Of a stretch of DNA of 39,830 nt, positions 19,094-27,994 are shown piece by piece. The notes beneath the pieces were generated by a model that saw only the letters and a list, made by a program, of their open reading frames with translations, had not been told where the DNA came from and searched no databases. Location: assembly GCA_030263295.1 (NCBI GenBank), contig SZOS01000025.1, positions 1 through 39,830 on the forward strand. The letters run 5' to 3'. Position numbers and translations under genes: made by a program. How positions within the stretch are numbered: the first letter of the stretch is position 1; each line of letters starts with the position of its first letter. The DNA comes from Dokdonella_A sp014338185 (GTDB lineage Bacteria > Pseudomonadota > Gammaproteobacteria > Xanthomonadales > Rhodanobacteraceae).

Positions 19094-20227
19094 TCACGGA
19101 TCGAAGCCGTTGACGAAGATCCGGTCCCAGGTCTGGTTCTCGTAGGGTCCGGGATCGACGGCATCGAATCGCACGCGCAGTTGTGCATCGAGATCGGCGC
19201 TGCCCAGCGGGTAGTAGGGCAGCGGCGCCAGACCCTGGTTGATGAGCGGTGACGCATCGCGCAGGCGGAAGTTGCCATTGGCGGGATCGACGAACATCGG
19301 ATCGCCGGCAAATGCATGGGTGGCGGCCAGCGGCAGGTTGCCGCTGAGGATCGGAATGAGGCTGTAGTCGGCCGCCGCACTGCCATTGCCCAAGCCGATC
19401 ACCGCCATGCCCTCGAGGTTGAGGTCGGAGATCGCGTTGTCGTGGAACAGGCTGTTGAGCACCGCCAGGTGCACGCCCGCGGGCAGTCCCACCCCGACAC
19501 CGCAGCCGCGTGTGCCGTTGCCGGCGCAGCGCCCGCGGCCGAAGGTGCTGTTGGCGATGATGATGGCCGGCGACACGTTGGCCGGTGTCGCCACCACGGT
19601 GATCGCCGCATGGCCGTATGCCGTCGTGCTGGCATCGTTGTGGTCGAACAGGCTGTTGGCGATGCGCACGAAACCGTTCTTGGCGTACAGGTCGGCGCCG
19701 CCACCGAAATAGCCATCGTTGTGGGTGGCGATGACATGGTCGAGCCACAGTTCGGTGAAGCCGTCCGAGTATGAGCCCATCTGCACGCCGCCGCCGCGCT
19801 GGAACGTGGCCGGATCGCCATAGCCGTTGGCGAGCGTCAGGTTCATCACGCCCAGACGCGCCGATTGCGTGGTGCCCGCCGGCGGCATCAGGAGTATCTG
19901 CAGCACCCGACTCTGGCCGGCTCCATCGAGGATCGTGCGCGAGGCGTCCATGCGCATCTGCGCGCAGTCGTTGCCGTCGACCGTATACCAGCCGCCGATG
20001 AGCCACAGCCAGCCTGTGGTCTGGGCGTTGTAGGTGAAGGTGCCGTTGAAGGTGGTGTAGATGCCTTCGCGGATCCTGATCTCATCATCGCCGGGCGAGG
20101 CCGCGGCCGCGGTCAACGCCTGCTGCAACTCGGTATGGTTGCGCACGCAAAAGACCCCGGCCCGTGCCGGACCCGGCACCAGCGTGGCCGTAAACACCAA
20201 CAGCAGGGACAACAGCAGCGTGCGCAT
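19094..20227 (-). CDS. Secreted right-handed beta-helix protein (choice-of-anchor Q type)
   Basis: The 377-residue protein has a signal peptide (about 1-23) and repeated turns of a parallel beta-helix (I/V-x-N-S-x-F type units such as IANSLFDHND, IIANSTFG and LNSLFHDN). Near the C-terminus, GDPMFVDPANGNFRLRDASPLINQG is the pattern of the choice-of-anchor Q domain found in many secreted or surface proteins (this is quoted in parts: GDPMFVDP, NFRLRDASPLIN). The last residues are RIFVNGFDP, matching the tail of the neighbouring glycosidase. It is convergent with that gene. Polysaccharide lyase or adhesin-like roles are possible, but no catalytic residues are recognisable. Confidence 0.82.
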   Translation of the reverse strand: MRTLLLSLLLVFTATLVPGPARAGVFCVRNHTELQQALTAAAASPGDDEIRIREGIYTTFNGTFTYNAQTTGWLWLIGGWYTVDGNDCAQMRMDASRTILDGAGQSRVLQILLMPPAGTTQSARLGVMNLTLANGYGDPATFQRGGGVQMGSYSDGFTELWLDHVIATHNDGYFGGGADLYAKNGFVRIANSLFDHNDASTTAYGHAAITVVATPANVSPAIIIANSTFGRGRCAGNGTRGCGVGVGLPAGVHLAVLNSLFHDNAISDLNLEGMAVIGLGNGSAAADYSLIPILSGNLPLAATHAFAGDPMFVDPANGNFRLRDASPLINQGLAPLPYYPLGSADLDAQLRVRFDAVDPGPYENQTWDRIFVNGFDP

Positions 20228-20343
20228 CGCAGCAACTCCATGACGGGGTCATGGGAGCCTATACGTGCTGTGATGGCGAAACCCGCAACGGTGCGCTGAT
20301 CACCGGCCATCCATGGCCGGCCGCGGGGGTGTGGCGGTGGGGT

Positions 20344-23300
20344 CTATTCGTCCAGCGTCAGCAGCGAGGCGTTGCCGCCGGCCGCGGTGGTGTTGATCGT
20401 GAGCGTGCGCTCGGTCGCGAAGCGCAGCAGATAGTGCGGACCGCCGGCCTTGGGGCCGGTGCCCGACAGGTTCTCGCCACCGAACGGCTGCACGCCGACC
20501 ACCGCGCCGATCTGGTTGCGGTTGACGTAGCAGTTGCCGACCCGCGCCCGCTTGGCGATGTGCGCGATGGTGTCGTCGACACGGCTGTGGATGCCCAGCG
20601 TGAGGCCGAATCCGGTGGCATTGATCGCGTCGATCACCTGGTCCAGTTCGCTTGCCTTCCAGCGCACCACATGCAGCGCGGGGCCGAACACCTCGTGGGT
20701 GAGCACCGCGATCGACGCGATCTCGTAGGCGCGCGGCGCGAAGAACGTGCCGTGCTCGGCCTCGGGCGGCAACTTGGCCTGGTTGATGAGCTTGGCCACG
20801 CCGGCCATGCGCGCGGCATGCTCGTCCAGGTTCGCGCACGAGGGCGGGTCGATCACGGGGCCGACGTCGGTCGACAGTTTGGCCGGATCGCCTACCACGA
20901 GCTCATCCATTGCGCCCTTGAGCATGGTGATGACCTTGTCGGCGATGTCCTCCTGCACGAACAGCACGCGCGCAGCCGAGCAGCGCTGGCCGGCCGAGTC
21001 GAACGCCGAGGTGACCACGTCCTTGACCAGTTGCTCGGGCAGCGCCGAGGAGTCGGCGATGAGCGCGTTCTGGCCGCCGGTTTCGGCGATCAGCGCCGCG
21101 ATCGGCGCGTTGCGTGCGGCCAGCGTGCGGTTGATCGTCCAGGCCGTCTCGGTGGAACCGGTGAAGCACACGCCCGCGACTTCGGCGCGCGTGAGCAGGG
21201 TCTTGCCGATCATCGAACCCTTGGCCGGCACGAATTGCAGCACCGCTTCGGGCACGCCGGCTTCGTGCAGCAGCTTGACCGCGGCATGGCCCACCAGCGT
21301 GGTCTGGTCGGCGGGCTTGGCGATCACCGCGTTGCCCGCGGCCAGGCCTGCTGCCACCTGGCCCATGAAGATCGCGAGCGGGAAGTTCCACGGGCTGATG
21401 CACACGAACACGCCACGGCCACGCAGGAACAACTGGTTGGATTCGCCGGTCGGGCCGGGCAGGTTCTCGGGCTGGCCAAACAGCTTGCGCGCCATGGCCG
21501 CGTAGTAGCGGCACATGTCCACCGCCTCGCGCACTTCCGAGATCGCCGCGGGGATCGTCTTGCCGGCCTCGCGCACGCACAGCGCGATGAACTCGCCGCG
21601 GCGGGCTTCGAGCAGGTCGGCGGCATGTTCGAGGATCGCCGCACGGCTCGCCGCCGGCAGCGTGTCCCAGCCTTCCTGCGCCGCCACCGCATTGGCCAGC
21701 GCCTTCTCCACCGTGGCCGCATCGGCATTGCGCGACTGGCCCACCACTTGGCGGCGGTCGGCCGGATTGGTCACATCGCGTGGCGCCTCGCTGGTCTGTG
21801 CCCCGGGCACCAGCGGCGCGGCCTGCCATGGCCCGCGCTGCGCATTGACCGCTTCGGCCAGGGCCTTGAGTTCGTTGTCGTTGGCAAGATTGACGCCCAT
21901 GGAATTCTTCCGTAGCTGACCATAGAGGCCGACCGGCAGCGGGATGCGCGGGTGCGGCTTGGAGGGATAGGCACGTACCGTCTCGCAGGGATCGGCCACC
22001 AGGTCCTCGACCGCCACCGACTCGTCGACGATGCGGTTGACGAACGAGGTGTTGGCGCCGTTCTCGAGCAGGCGGCGCACGAGGTACGGCAACAGGTCCT
22101 CATGGCTGCCCACCGGCGCGTACACGCGGCACGGCACGTTGAGCTTGTCCTTGCCGATGACCTCGCCGTAGAGGTCGGTGCCCATGCCGTGCAGGCGCTG
22201 GAACTCGAATGGCCGGCCCTGCGCGTGGTGGTGGATCGCCGCGATCGTATGCGCGTTGTGGGTGGCGAACTGCGGGTAGATGAGGTCGCTTCCGGCCGCG
22301 AACAGACGCTTGGCACAGGCCAGGTACGACACATCGGTATTGGGCTTGCGCGTGAACACCGGGTAGCCGACCAGGCCCAGTTCCTGCGCGCGCTTGATCT
22401 CGGCATCCCAGTAGGCGCCCTTGACCAGGCGCACGCACCAGCGGCGACCGGCCTTGCGCGCGGTCTGCGCCAACCAGTCGATCACGAACGGGCAGCGCTT
22501 CTGGTAGGCCTGCACGGCCAGGCCGAAGCCATTCCAGCCCGCTAGCGATTCATGCGCGAACACCGCGCCGATGATCTCCAGCGACAGTTCCAGCCGGTCG
22601 GCTTCCTCGGCGTCGACGGTCATGCCGATGCCGCTCTTCATCGCCAGCTGGGCCAGTTCCAGCACCTTGGGCGTGAGTTCGGCATGCACGCGCGCGCGCT
22701 TGGCCACCTCGTAGCGCGGATGCAGCGCCGACAGCTTGACCGAAATCGAGGGCGCCTCGATCACGCTGGCGAACGGGCCGCGCGCGCCGAGCGTGACGAT
22801 CGCATCCTTGTAGGCCTTGTGGTAGCGCTCGGCGTCGGGCTGGGTCAGCGCGGCCTCGCCAAGCATGTCGTAGGAATAGCGGTAGTCGCTGTAGCCCTTC
22901 TGCGCGCAGCGGTCGAGCGCCTCATCGATGTTGCGCCCCATCACGAACTGGTGGCCCATGATGCGCATGGCCTGGCGCACCGCGAGGCGGATCATCGGCT
23001 CGCCGGCGCGTCCGATCAGGCGCTTGAAGCTGCCGGTGAAGTCGCGGCGCGTTTCCTCGGCGAGGTTGACGAGGTGGCCCGTGAGCATGAGGCCCCAGGT
23101 CGAGGCGTTGACCAGCACCGACTCGCTGCCGCCCAGGTGCTTCTTCCAGTCGGCCTCGCCGAGCTTGTCGCGGATGAGCTTGTCGGCGGTGGTCTTGTCG
23201 GGGATGCGCAGCAAGGCTTCGGCCACGCACATGAGCAGCACGCCTTCCTCGCTGGACAGGTCGTACTGGCGCATGAAGGACTCGACCACGCTCTGCTCGC

Positions 23301-23493
23301 CCGCGCGCAGGCGCACGCGGGCGACCAGTTCGGCCGCGCGCGCGAGCACGAGCGAGCGCTCGGTCGGTGGCAGGCTGGCCTGCTCGAGCAGGTCGGCGAT
23401 CGCGCTGGCCTCGTCACGCGACCAGGCCGCGGTGATGCTCGTCCAGATGGGGTCGGCCGCGGCCGGCAATTCGGGTAGCAGGATCTCGCTCAC
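20344..23493 (-). CDS. putA: Bifunctional proline dehydrogenase / glutamate-semialdehyde dehydrogenase
   Basis: PutA oxidises proline to glutamate in two steps. The 1049-residue protein has the FAD-containing PRODH barrel in its first half (KGAYWDAEIKRAQ, PVFTRKPNTDVSY, FATHNAHT) and the NAD-dependent aldehyde dehydrogenase in the second half (TGSTETAW, ETGGQNA, the catalytic cysteine near 838 in GQRCSAAR, and HEVFGP). The GTG start at 23493 gives the short N-terminus SEILLPELP; an ATG at 23565 would add 24 residues. There is no ribbon-helix-helix DNA-binding domain, so unlike the E. coli protein this one should not repress its own gene. It is divergent from coxB. A CCGGCCAT / ATGGCCGG hairpin without a T-run lies 24-41 bases downstream. 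Confidence 0.96.
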   Translation of the reverse strand: MSEILLPELPAAADPIWTSITAAWSRDEASAIADLLEQASLPPTERSLVLARAAELVARVRLRAGEQSVVESFMRQYDLSSEEGVLLMCVAEALLRIPDKTTADKLIRDKLGEADWKKHLGGSESVLVNASTWGLMLTGHLVNLAEETRRDFTGSFKRLIGRAGEPMIRLAVRQAMRIMGHQFVMGRNIDEALDRCAQKGYSDYRYSYDMLGEAALTQPDAERYHKAYKDAIVTLGARGPFASVIEAPSISVKLSALHPRYEVAKRARVHAELTPKVLELAQLAMKSGIGMTVDAEEADRLELSLEIIGAVFAHESLAGWNGFGLAVQAYQKRCPFVIDWLAQTARKAGRRWCVRLVKGAYWDAEIKRAQELGLVGYPVFTRKPNTDVSYLACAKRLFAAGSDLIYPQFATHNAHTIAAIHHHAQGRPFEFQRLHGMGTDLYGEVIGKDKLNVPCRVYAPVGSHEDLLPYLVRRLLENGANTSFVNRIVDESVAVEDLVADPCETVRAYPSKPHPRIPLPVGLYGQLRKNSMGVNLANDNELKALAEAVNAQRGPWQAAPLVPGAQTSEAPRDVTNPADRRQVVGQSRNADAATVEKALANAVAAQEGWDTLPAASRAAILEHAADLLEARRGEFIALCVREAGKTIPAAISEVREAVDMCRYYAAMARKLFGQPENLPGPTGESNQLFLRGRGVFVCISPWNFPLAIFMGQVAAGLAAGNAVIAKPADQTTLVGHAAVKLLHEAGVPEAVLQFVPAKGSMIGKTLLTRAEVAGVCFTGSTETAWTINRTLAARNAPIAALIAETGGQNALIADSSALPEQLVKDVVTSAFDSAGQRCSAARVLFVQEDIADKVITMLKGAMDELVVGDPAKLSTDVGPVIDPPSCANLDEHAARMAGVAKLINQAKLPPEAEHGTFFAPRAYEIASIAVLTHEVFGPALHVVRWKASELDQVIDAINATGFGLTLGIHSRVDDTIAHIAKRARVGNCYVNRNQIGAVVGVQPFGGENLSGTGPKAGGPHYLLRFATERTLTINTTAAGGNASLLTLDE

Positions 23494-23530
23494 GCACGTT
23501 CTCGGCAGCGCACATCGCGGCGGATTGCAT

Positions 23531-23559
23531 AGTGTAGTGAGCTGCCCGGAGGCGGCCAA
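23531..23559 (-). promoter_or_regulatory. Candidate putA promoter
   Basis: On the minus strand TTGGCC (23559-23554) and TACACT (23536-23531) are spaced by 17 bases, each a fair match to sigma70 elements. This would start transcription about 30 bases before the chosen GTG start and would exclude the longer ATG start at 23565. Confidence 0.4.
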
Positions 23560-23610
23560 GGACATGCGCCCGCGCCCATGTCGCGGGCTTCGCACAGGCG
23601 TGGCTGCCGG

Positions 23611-23640
23611 TTGCCGCTGCGGCGCACGCTCGTCTATGAT
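23611..23640 (+). promoter_or_regulatory. Candidate promoter of the cytochrome oxidase genes
   Basis: TTGCCG (23611-23616) and a near-consensus TATGAT (23635-23640) are spaced by 18 bases. The implied start site near 23647 leaves a leader of about 110 bases before coxB. Confidence 0.55.
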
Positions 23641-23759
23641 GCGTCAAATTGCCGCATCCAATGCCGTGCACGCGGGGTCGCGTGGCGCGCTGGAAAGGTT
23701 TCGGGGAGCAGGCGAGCGCGGTGGCTCGCGCCAGCAAGCAGACAATCAAGGTGATGCCG

Positions 23760-24656
23760 ATGATTTCTTCCGGGGTGATGCGCGCTCGCCGCGCCGTGGC
23801 TGGGCTGGCGATGATGGTGAGCGGGCTGGCGCTGGCCAACCCGCAACCATGGCAACTGAACATGCCGACCGGGGCCACCACGATCGCGCAGCGCATCTAC
23901 GACGTGCACATGCTCGCGTTCTGGGTCTGCGTCGCGATCGGCGTGGTGGTCTATGGCGCGATGGTCTATGCGCTGTTCAAGTTCCGCAAGTCGCGCGGCG
24001 CGGTTCCGGCCAGGTGGAGCCACAACACCGCGATGGAGCTGGTCTGGACCACGATCCCGATCATCATCCTCATCGTGATGGCGTGGCCCGCGACCAAGCT
24101 CGTGGTCGACATGGCCAACGTCGAAAACTCCGAGATGACGATCAAGGTCACCGGCTACCAGTGGAAGTGGCGCTACGAGTACGTCGACTATTTCGGCAAG
24201 GCCACGCCCGTCAATTTCATCTCCACCCTCGACGAGCACTCCAACCGCGTGCGTCAGACCGGCTCGGGGCTGGATCCGCACGCGGTCAAGGACGGTGGCG
24301 AGAACGTGTACCTGCTCAACGTCGACAAGCCGCTGCTGCTGCCGGTGGGCGTCAAGGTGCGCTTCGTGCTCACCGCCGATGACGTGATCCACTCGTGGTG
24401 GGTGCCCGACCTGGGTTGGAAGCAGGACGCGATCCCCGGAATCATCAACTCCAACTGGACGCGCATCGATACCGCCGGCACCTATCGCGGCCAGTGCGCG
24501 GAGCTGTGCGGCAAGGACCACGGCTTCATGCCGATCGTGGTCAAGGCCGTGCCCAAGGCCGAGTTCGAACAGTGGCTGGCCACGCAGGAAGGCGCTGCTG
24601 CCGCCGCCAAGACCGCGCAGGCCGCTCCTGCCGCAACGTCCGCCACGCAGGGCTGA
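23760..24656 (+). CDS. coxB: Cytochrome c oxidase subunit II
   Basis: This is the CuA-bearing subunit that accepts electrons from cytochrome c in the periplasm. The 298-residue protein has a signal peptide, two transmembrane segments and a cupredoxin domain. The CuA ligands are visible in DVIHSWWVPDLG and CAELCGKDHGFM. There is no C-terminal cytochrome c domain. I chose ATG 23760 because AAGGTG lies six bases upstream; ATG 23754 is an alternative. It begins an oxidase cluster with ctaD 26 bases downstream. The C-terminus ends in an alanine-rich tail. Confidence 0.95.
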   Translation: MISSGVMRARRAVAGLAMMVSGLALANPQPWQLNMPTGATTIAQRIYDVHMLAFWVCVAIGVVVYGAMVYALFKFRKSRGAVPARWSHNTAMELVWTTIPIIILIVMAWPATKLVVDMANVENSEMTIKVTGYQWKWRYEYVDYFGKATPVNFISTLDEHSNRVRQTGSGLDPHAVKDGGENVYLLNVDKPLLLPVGVKVRFVLTADDVIHSWWVPDLGWKQDAIPGIINSNWTRIDTAGTYRGQCAELCGKDHGFMPIVVKAVPKAEFEQWLATQEGAAAAAKTAQAAPAATSATQG

Positions 24657-24682
24657 GGCCCGCGACATCCGAGGTTACAGCC

Positions 24683-26311
24683 ATGGCCGCAGTCAATCCT
24701 GCCATCCCCGATACCCACAGCGACGCGCACGAGCACAAGCCGCACGGCTTCCTGCAGCGCTGGCTGTTCACCACCAACCACAAGGACATCGGTACCTTGT
24801 ACCTGGTGTTCTCGCTCACCGCGTTCTTCATCGGCGGCACCTTCGCGATGCTGATCCGCGCCGAGCTGTTCCAGCCCGGCCTGCAGCTCATGCAGCCGGA
24901 GTTCTTCAATCAGCTCACCACCATGCACGGCCTCATCATGATCTTCGGCGCGATCATGCCGGCCTTCGTCGGGCTCGCGAACTGGATGATCCCGATGATG
25001 ATCGGTGCGCCGGACATGGCGCTGCCGCGCATGAACAACTGGTCGTTCTGGATCCTGCCGTTCGCGTTCCTGCTGCTGGTGATGGAGGTGTTCCTGCCCG
25101 GCGGCGGTCCGCAGGGCGGCTGGACGATGTACCCGCCGCTCGCGCTCGAAGGTGGCGCCAACGTCGCCTTCATGATCTTCGCGGTGCACCTCATGGGCAT
25201 CAGCTCGATCATGGGCGCGATCAACATCATCGCGACCATCCTCAACATGCGCGCGCCGGGCATGGACCTGCTCAAGATGCCGGTGTTCGTGTGGAGCTGG
25301 CTCATCACCGCGTTCCTGCTCATCATGGTGATGCCGGTGCTGGCCGGTGCGGTCACGATGCTGCTCACCGACAAGTTCTTCGGCACCAGCTTCTTCAACG
25401 CGGCCGGCGGCGGCGACCCGGTGATGTTCCAGCACATCTTCTGGTTCTTCGGCCATCCCGAGGTCTACATCATGATCCTGCCGGCGTTCGGGATCATTTC
25501 GGAGATCGTGCCGACGTTCTCGCGCAAGCCGCTGTTCGGCTACCAGGCGATGGTCTACTCGCTGGCGTCGATCGCGTTCCTGTCGTGCATCGTGTGGGCG
25601 CACCACATGTTCGCGGTGGGCATGCCGCTGGGCGGCGAGCTGTTCTTCATGTACGGCACCATGTTGATCGGCATTCCGACCGGCGTGAAGGTGTTCAACT
25701 GGGTGTCGACGATGTGGAAGGGTTCGATCACCTTCGAAACGCCGATGCTGTTCGCGATCGCGTTCGTGGTCCTGTTCACGATCGGCGGCTTCTCGGGCGT
25801 GATGTGCGCGATCGTGCCGGCCGACTTCCAGTACCAGGACACCTACTTCGTAGTGTCGCACTTCCACTACGTGCTGGTCAGCGGCGCGCTGTTCGGCATC
25901 ATGGCCGCGGTGTACTACTGGCTGCCCAAGTGGTCGGGCAACATGTACTCGGAGAAGTGGGGCAAGATCCACTTCTGGTCGAGCGTGATCTCGGTCAACG
26001 TGCTGTTCTTCCCGCAGCATTTCGTCGGCCTCGCCGGCATGCCACGACGCATCCCCGACTACAACGTCGCCTTCGCCGACTTCAACATGATGTCCTCGAT
26101 CGGCGGCTTCTGGTTCGGTGCGAGCCAGTTCATCTTCCTCGGCGTGATCCTCCACTGCGTGTACCGCTCCAGGCAGCGGGCCACCGCGCAGGTGTGGGAA
26201 GGCGCGCGCGGACTGGAGTGGACGCTGCCCTCGCCGGCGCCGTACCACAGCTTCTCCACGCCGCCGGTCATCACCGACGACATGCTGGCGCACGGCGATG
26301 TCGCGCACTGA
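24683..26311 (+). CDS. ctaD: Cytochrome c oxidase subunit I
   Basis: This is the catalytic heme a / heme a3-CuB subunit of an aa3-type oxidase. The 542-residue, 12-helix protein shows TTNHKDIGTLYL at the N-terminus, MHGLIMIFG (heme a histidine), WFFGHPEVYIMILPAFG (CuB histidine and crosslinked tyrosine), VWAHHMF (CuB His-His) and SHFHYVLVSG (heme ligands). GAGGT precedes ATG 24683 with normal spacing. The last 14 bases overlap the small gene that follows. Confidence 0.97.
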   Translation: MAAVNPAIPDTHSDAHEHKPHGFLQRWLFTTNHKDIGTLYLVFSLTAFFIGGTFAMLIRAELFQPGLQLMQPEFFNQLTTMHGLIMIFGAIMPAFVGLANWMIPMMIGAPDMALPRMNNWSFWILPFAFLLLVMEVFLPGGGPQGGWTMYPPLALEGGANVAFMIFAVHLMGISSIMGAINIIATILNMRAPGMDLLKMPVFVWSWLITAFLLIMVMPVLAGAVTMLLTDKFFGTSFFNAAGGGDPVMFQHIFWFFGHPEVYIMILPAFGIISEIVPTFSRKPLFGYQAMVYSLASIAFLSCIVWAHHMFAVGMPLGGELFFMYGTMLIGIPTGVKVFNWVSTMWKGSITFETPMLFAIAFVVLFTIGGFSGVMCAIVPADFQYQDTYFVVSHFHYVLVSGALFGIMAAVYYWLPKWSGNMYSEKWGKIHFWSSVISVNVLFFPQHFVGLAGMPRRIPDYNVAFADFNMMSSIGGFWFGASQFIFLGVILHCVYRSRQRATAQVWEGARGLEWTLPSPAPYHSFSTPPVITDDMLAHGDVAH

Positions 26312-26420
26312 CGGCTTCGAGGCCGGGCGCGCGCGCGCGCGCCGCACTGCGCTGATTGCCGGCGCGGTGGCCGTGGGCATGTACCTGTTCGCGATCATCG
26401 AGATGGCGCTGAGCCGATGA
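26298..26420 (+). CDS. Cytochrome oxidase small assembly protein, 40 residues
   Basis: A 40-codon frame starts inside the end of ctaD (14-base overlap) and ends with an ATGA overlap on ctaG. The product begins MSRTDGFEAG, has a basic stretch (RARARRT) and one transmembrane helix (about 19-37, LIAGAVAVGMYLFAIIEMAL). Position, length and topology match the tiny single-helix proteins found between ctaD and ctaG in Beta- and Gammaproteobacteria and annotated as cytochrome oxidase small assembly protein. Perfect packing between both neighbours argues that it is a real, translated gene. The basic stretch is encoded by an uninterrupted (GC)8 run. Its molecular role is unknown. Confidence 0.82.
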   Translation: MSRTDGFEAGRARARRTALIAGAVAVGMYLFAIIEMALSR

Positions 26421-26995
26421 ACGAGCGCAGCGGCCATCGCGGCGTACTCAAGACCACGGCGATCGTCGTGATCTGTGCGTTCGTGTTCGGTTTCGCCATG
26501 GTGCCCGCCTACCGCATCGTGTGCGAGCACGTGCTTGGCATCCGCCTGCCGCAGGGCGCGACCGCGGCAACGGCGCTGACCGACCTGCGTGAGGACACCA
26601 GCCGCACCGTCACGGTGCAGTTCGTCGCCAACGTCAACAGCAAGCTGCCGTGGACGTTCGCCACCGAGCAACCGATCATGCAGGTGCATCCGGGCAAGCT
26701 CGTCGACGCGTGGTTCGATGCCACCAACACCAGCGATCAGGACATCGTCGGCAACGCGGTGCCGAGCGTGGCGCCGAGCGCGGCCTCGGCGTTCTTCAAC
26801 AAGACCGAGTGCTTCTGCTTCACCGAGCAGGTGCTCAAGGCCGGCGAGACGCGGCGCATGCCGGTGCGCTTCTTCGTCGATCCGCGCCTGCCGGCCGATG
26901 TCCGGGAATTGACGCTGTCCTACACCTTCTATGCCAACGAGGCCGCCACCCGGCGGCTGCTCAACTCTGCTTCGCCGCCACCCGCGGCGGGTTGA
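26417..26995 (+). CDS. ctaG: Cytochrome c oxidase assembly protein CtaG/Cox11
   Basis: Cox11/CtaG delivers copper to the CuB site of subunit I. The 192-residue protein has one N-terminal transmembrane helix (about 14-33), a periplasmic immunoglobulin-like domain and the copper motif CFCF (132-135). A further conserved cysteine lies just after the membrane helix (YRIVCE, C36). The ATGA overlap with the small protein upstream indicates coupled translation. The C-terminus ends with a proline-alanine tail. Confidence 0.96.
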   Translation: MNERSGHRGVLKTTAIVVICAFVFGFAMVPAYRIVCEHVLGIRLPQGATAATALTDLREDTSRTVTVQFVANVNSKLPWTFATEQPIMQVHPGKLVDAWFDATNTSDQDIVGNAVPSVAPSAASAFFNKTECFCFTEQVLKAGETRRMPVRFFVDPRLPADVRELTLSYTFYANEAATRRLLNSASPPPAAG

Positions 26996-27019
26996 CCACC
27001 AACCGACCGAGATCCCGTC

Positions 27020-27886
27020 ATGGCGCAAACATCAGGTGCTTACTACGTTCCCCACGGCAGCCATTGGCCGATCGTCGGCTCGTTCGGCCTGAGTGGCACC
27101 GTGGTCGGTGCCGGCATGTGGCTCAACGAGACCGCCGGCGGCAAGGGCATCATGCTGGTCGGCATCGGCCTGCTCATCGTGATGATCGCGGGCTGGTTCG
27201 GCTCGGTGATCCGCGAGTCGGTGTCGGGCCTGTACAACCGCCAGGTCGACGTGTCGTTCCGCATGGGCATGATGTGGTTCATCTTTTCCGAGGTCATGTT
27301 CTTCGCCGCGTTCTTCGGCGCGCTGTTCTACGCGCGCACCTTCTCGGTGCCGTGGCTCGGCGGTGAGGGCCATGGCGCGATGACCAATTTCTACCTGTGG
27401 TCGCAGTATTCGGCGGCGTGGCCGACCAATGGCCCGCAGGACGTCGGCGGTGCGTTCTCGACGATGTCGCCGTGGGGCATCCCGCTGCTCAACACCCTGT
27501 TGCTGCTGTCCTCGGGTGTGACGATCACGATCGCCCACCATGCGCTGCGCGCGGGCCATCGCGGTCGCCTGCTGGTGTTCCTCGCGCTCACGGTGTTGCT
27601 GGGCGTGGTGTTCCTCGGCTTCCAGGCCCACGAGTACGCCGAAGCCTACGAGCATCTGAATCTCACGCTCGGCAGCGGCATCTACGGCAGCACCTTCTTC
27701 ATGCTCACCGGATTCCACGGCCTGCACGTCACGCTCGGCGCGATCATCCTCGCGGTGATCTGGTTCCGCTGCGCCAAGGGCCACTTCACGCGCGACAACC
27801 ACTTCGGCTTCGAGGCCGCGGCCTGGTACTGGCACTTCGTCGACGTGGTGTGGGTGTGCCTGTTCGTGTTCGTCTACATCCTGTAG
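27020..27886 (+). CDS. coxC: Cytochrome c oxidase subunit III
   Basis: The 288-residue integral membrane subunit has about seven helices. It carries family hallmarks such as HGSHWPIVGSFGL near the N-terminus, FSEVMFFAAFFGALFYAR (acidic residue near the middle), GFQAHEYAEAYEHL and FHGLHVTLGAI, with FEAAAWYWHFVDVVW close to the C-terminus. It completes the three-subunit core together with coxB and ctaD and follows ctaG by 24 bases. The next gene faces it on the opposite strand. Confidence 0.97.
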   Translation: MAQTSGAYYVPHGSHWPIVGSFGLSGTVVGAGMWLNETAGGKGIMLVGIGLLIVMIAGWFGSVIRESVSGLYNRQVDVSFRMGMMWFIFSEVMFFAAFFGALFYARTFSVPWLGGEGHGAMTNFYLWSQYSAAWPTNGPQDVGGAFSTMSPWGIPLLNTLLLLSSGVTITIAHHALRAGHRGRLLVFLALTVLLGVVFLGFQAHEYAEAYEHLNLTLGSGIYGSTFFMLTGFHGLHVTLGAIILAVIWFRCAKGHFTRDNHFGFEAAAWYWHFVDVVWVCLFVFVYIL

Positions 27887-27994
27887 TTGGCATGCGGGCG
27901 CGGCGCCGACGGAGGCGGCGCGCCCGGGCGGGACACTGGAGCGCAGACCCGGCGCCGGGCATCGCCAGTGCGTGCCCGCCGTGCCGTGCGTCGC

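Noticed and set aside
20303..20320. CCGGCCAT/ATGGCCGG hairpin downstream of putA
   Set aside because: It has a 2-base loop and no T-run on the minus strand; it may be a structure but is not supportable as a terminator.
24482..27028. An 848-codon open frame on the minus strand opposite ctaD/ctaG
   Set aside because: The translation is rich in His, Arg, Glu and Gln with no domain character. It mirrors the strong GC3 bias of the oxidase genes on the other strand.
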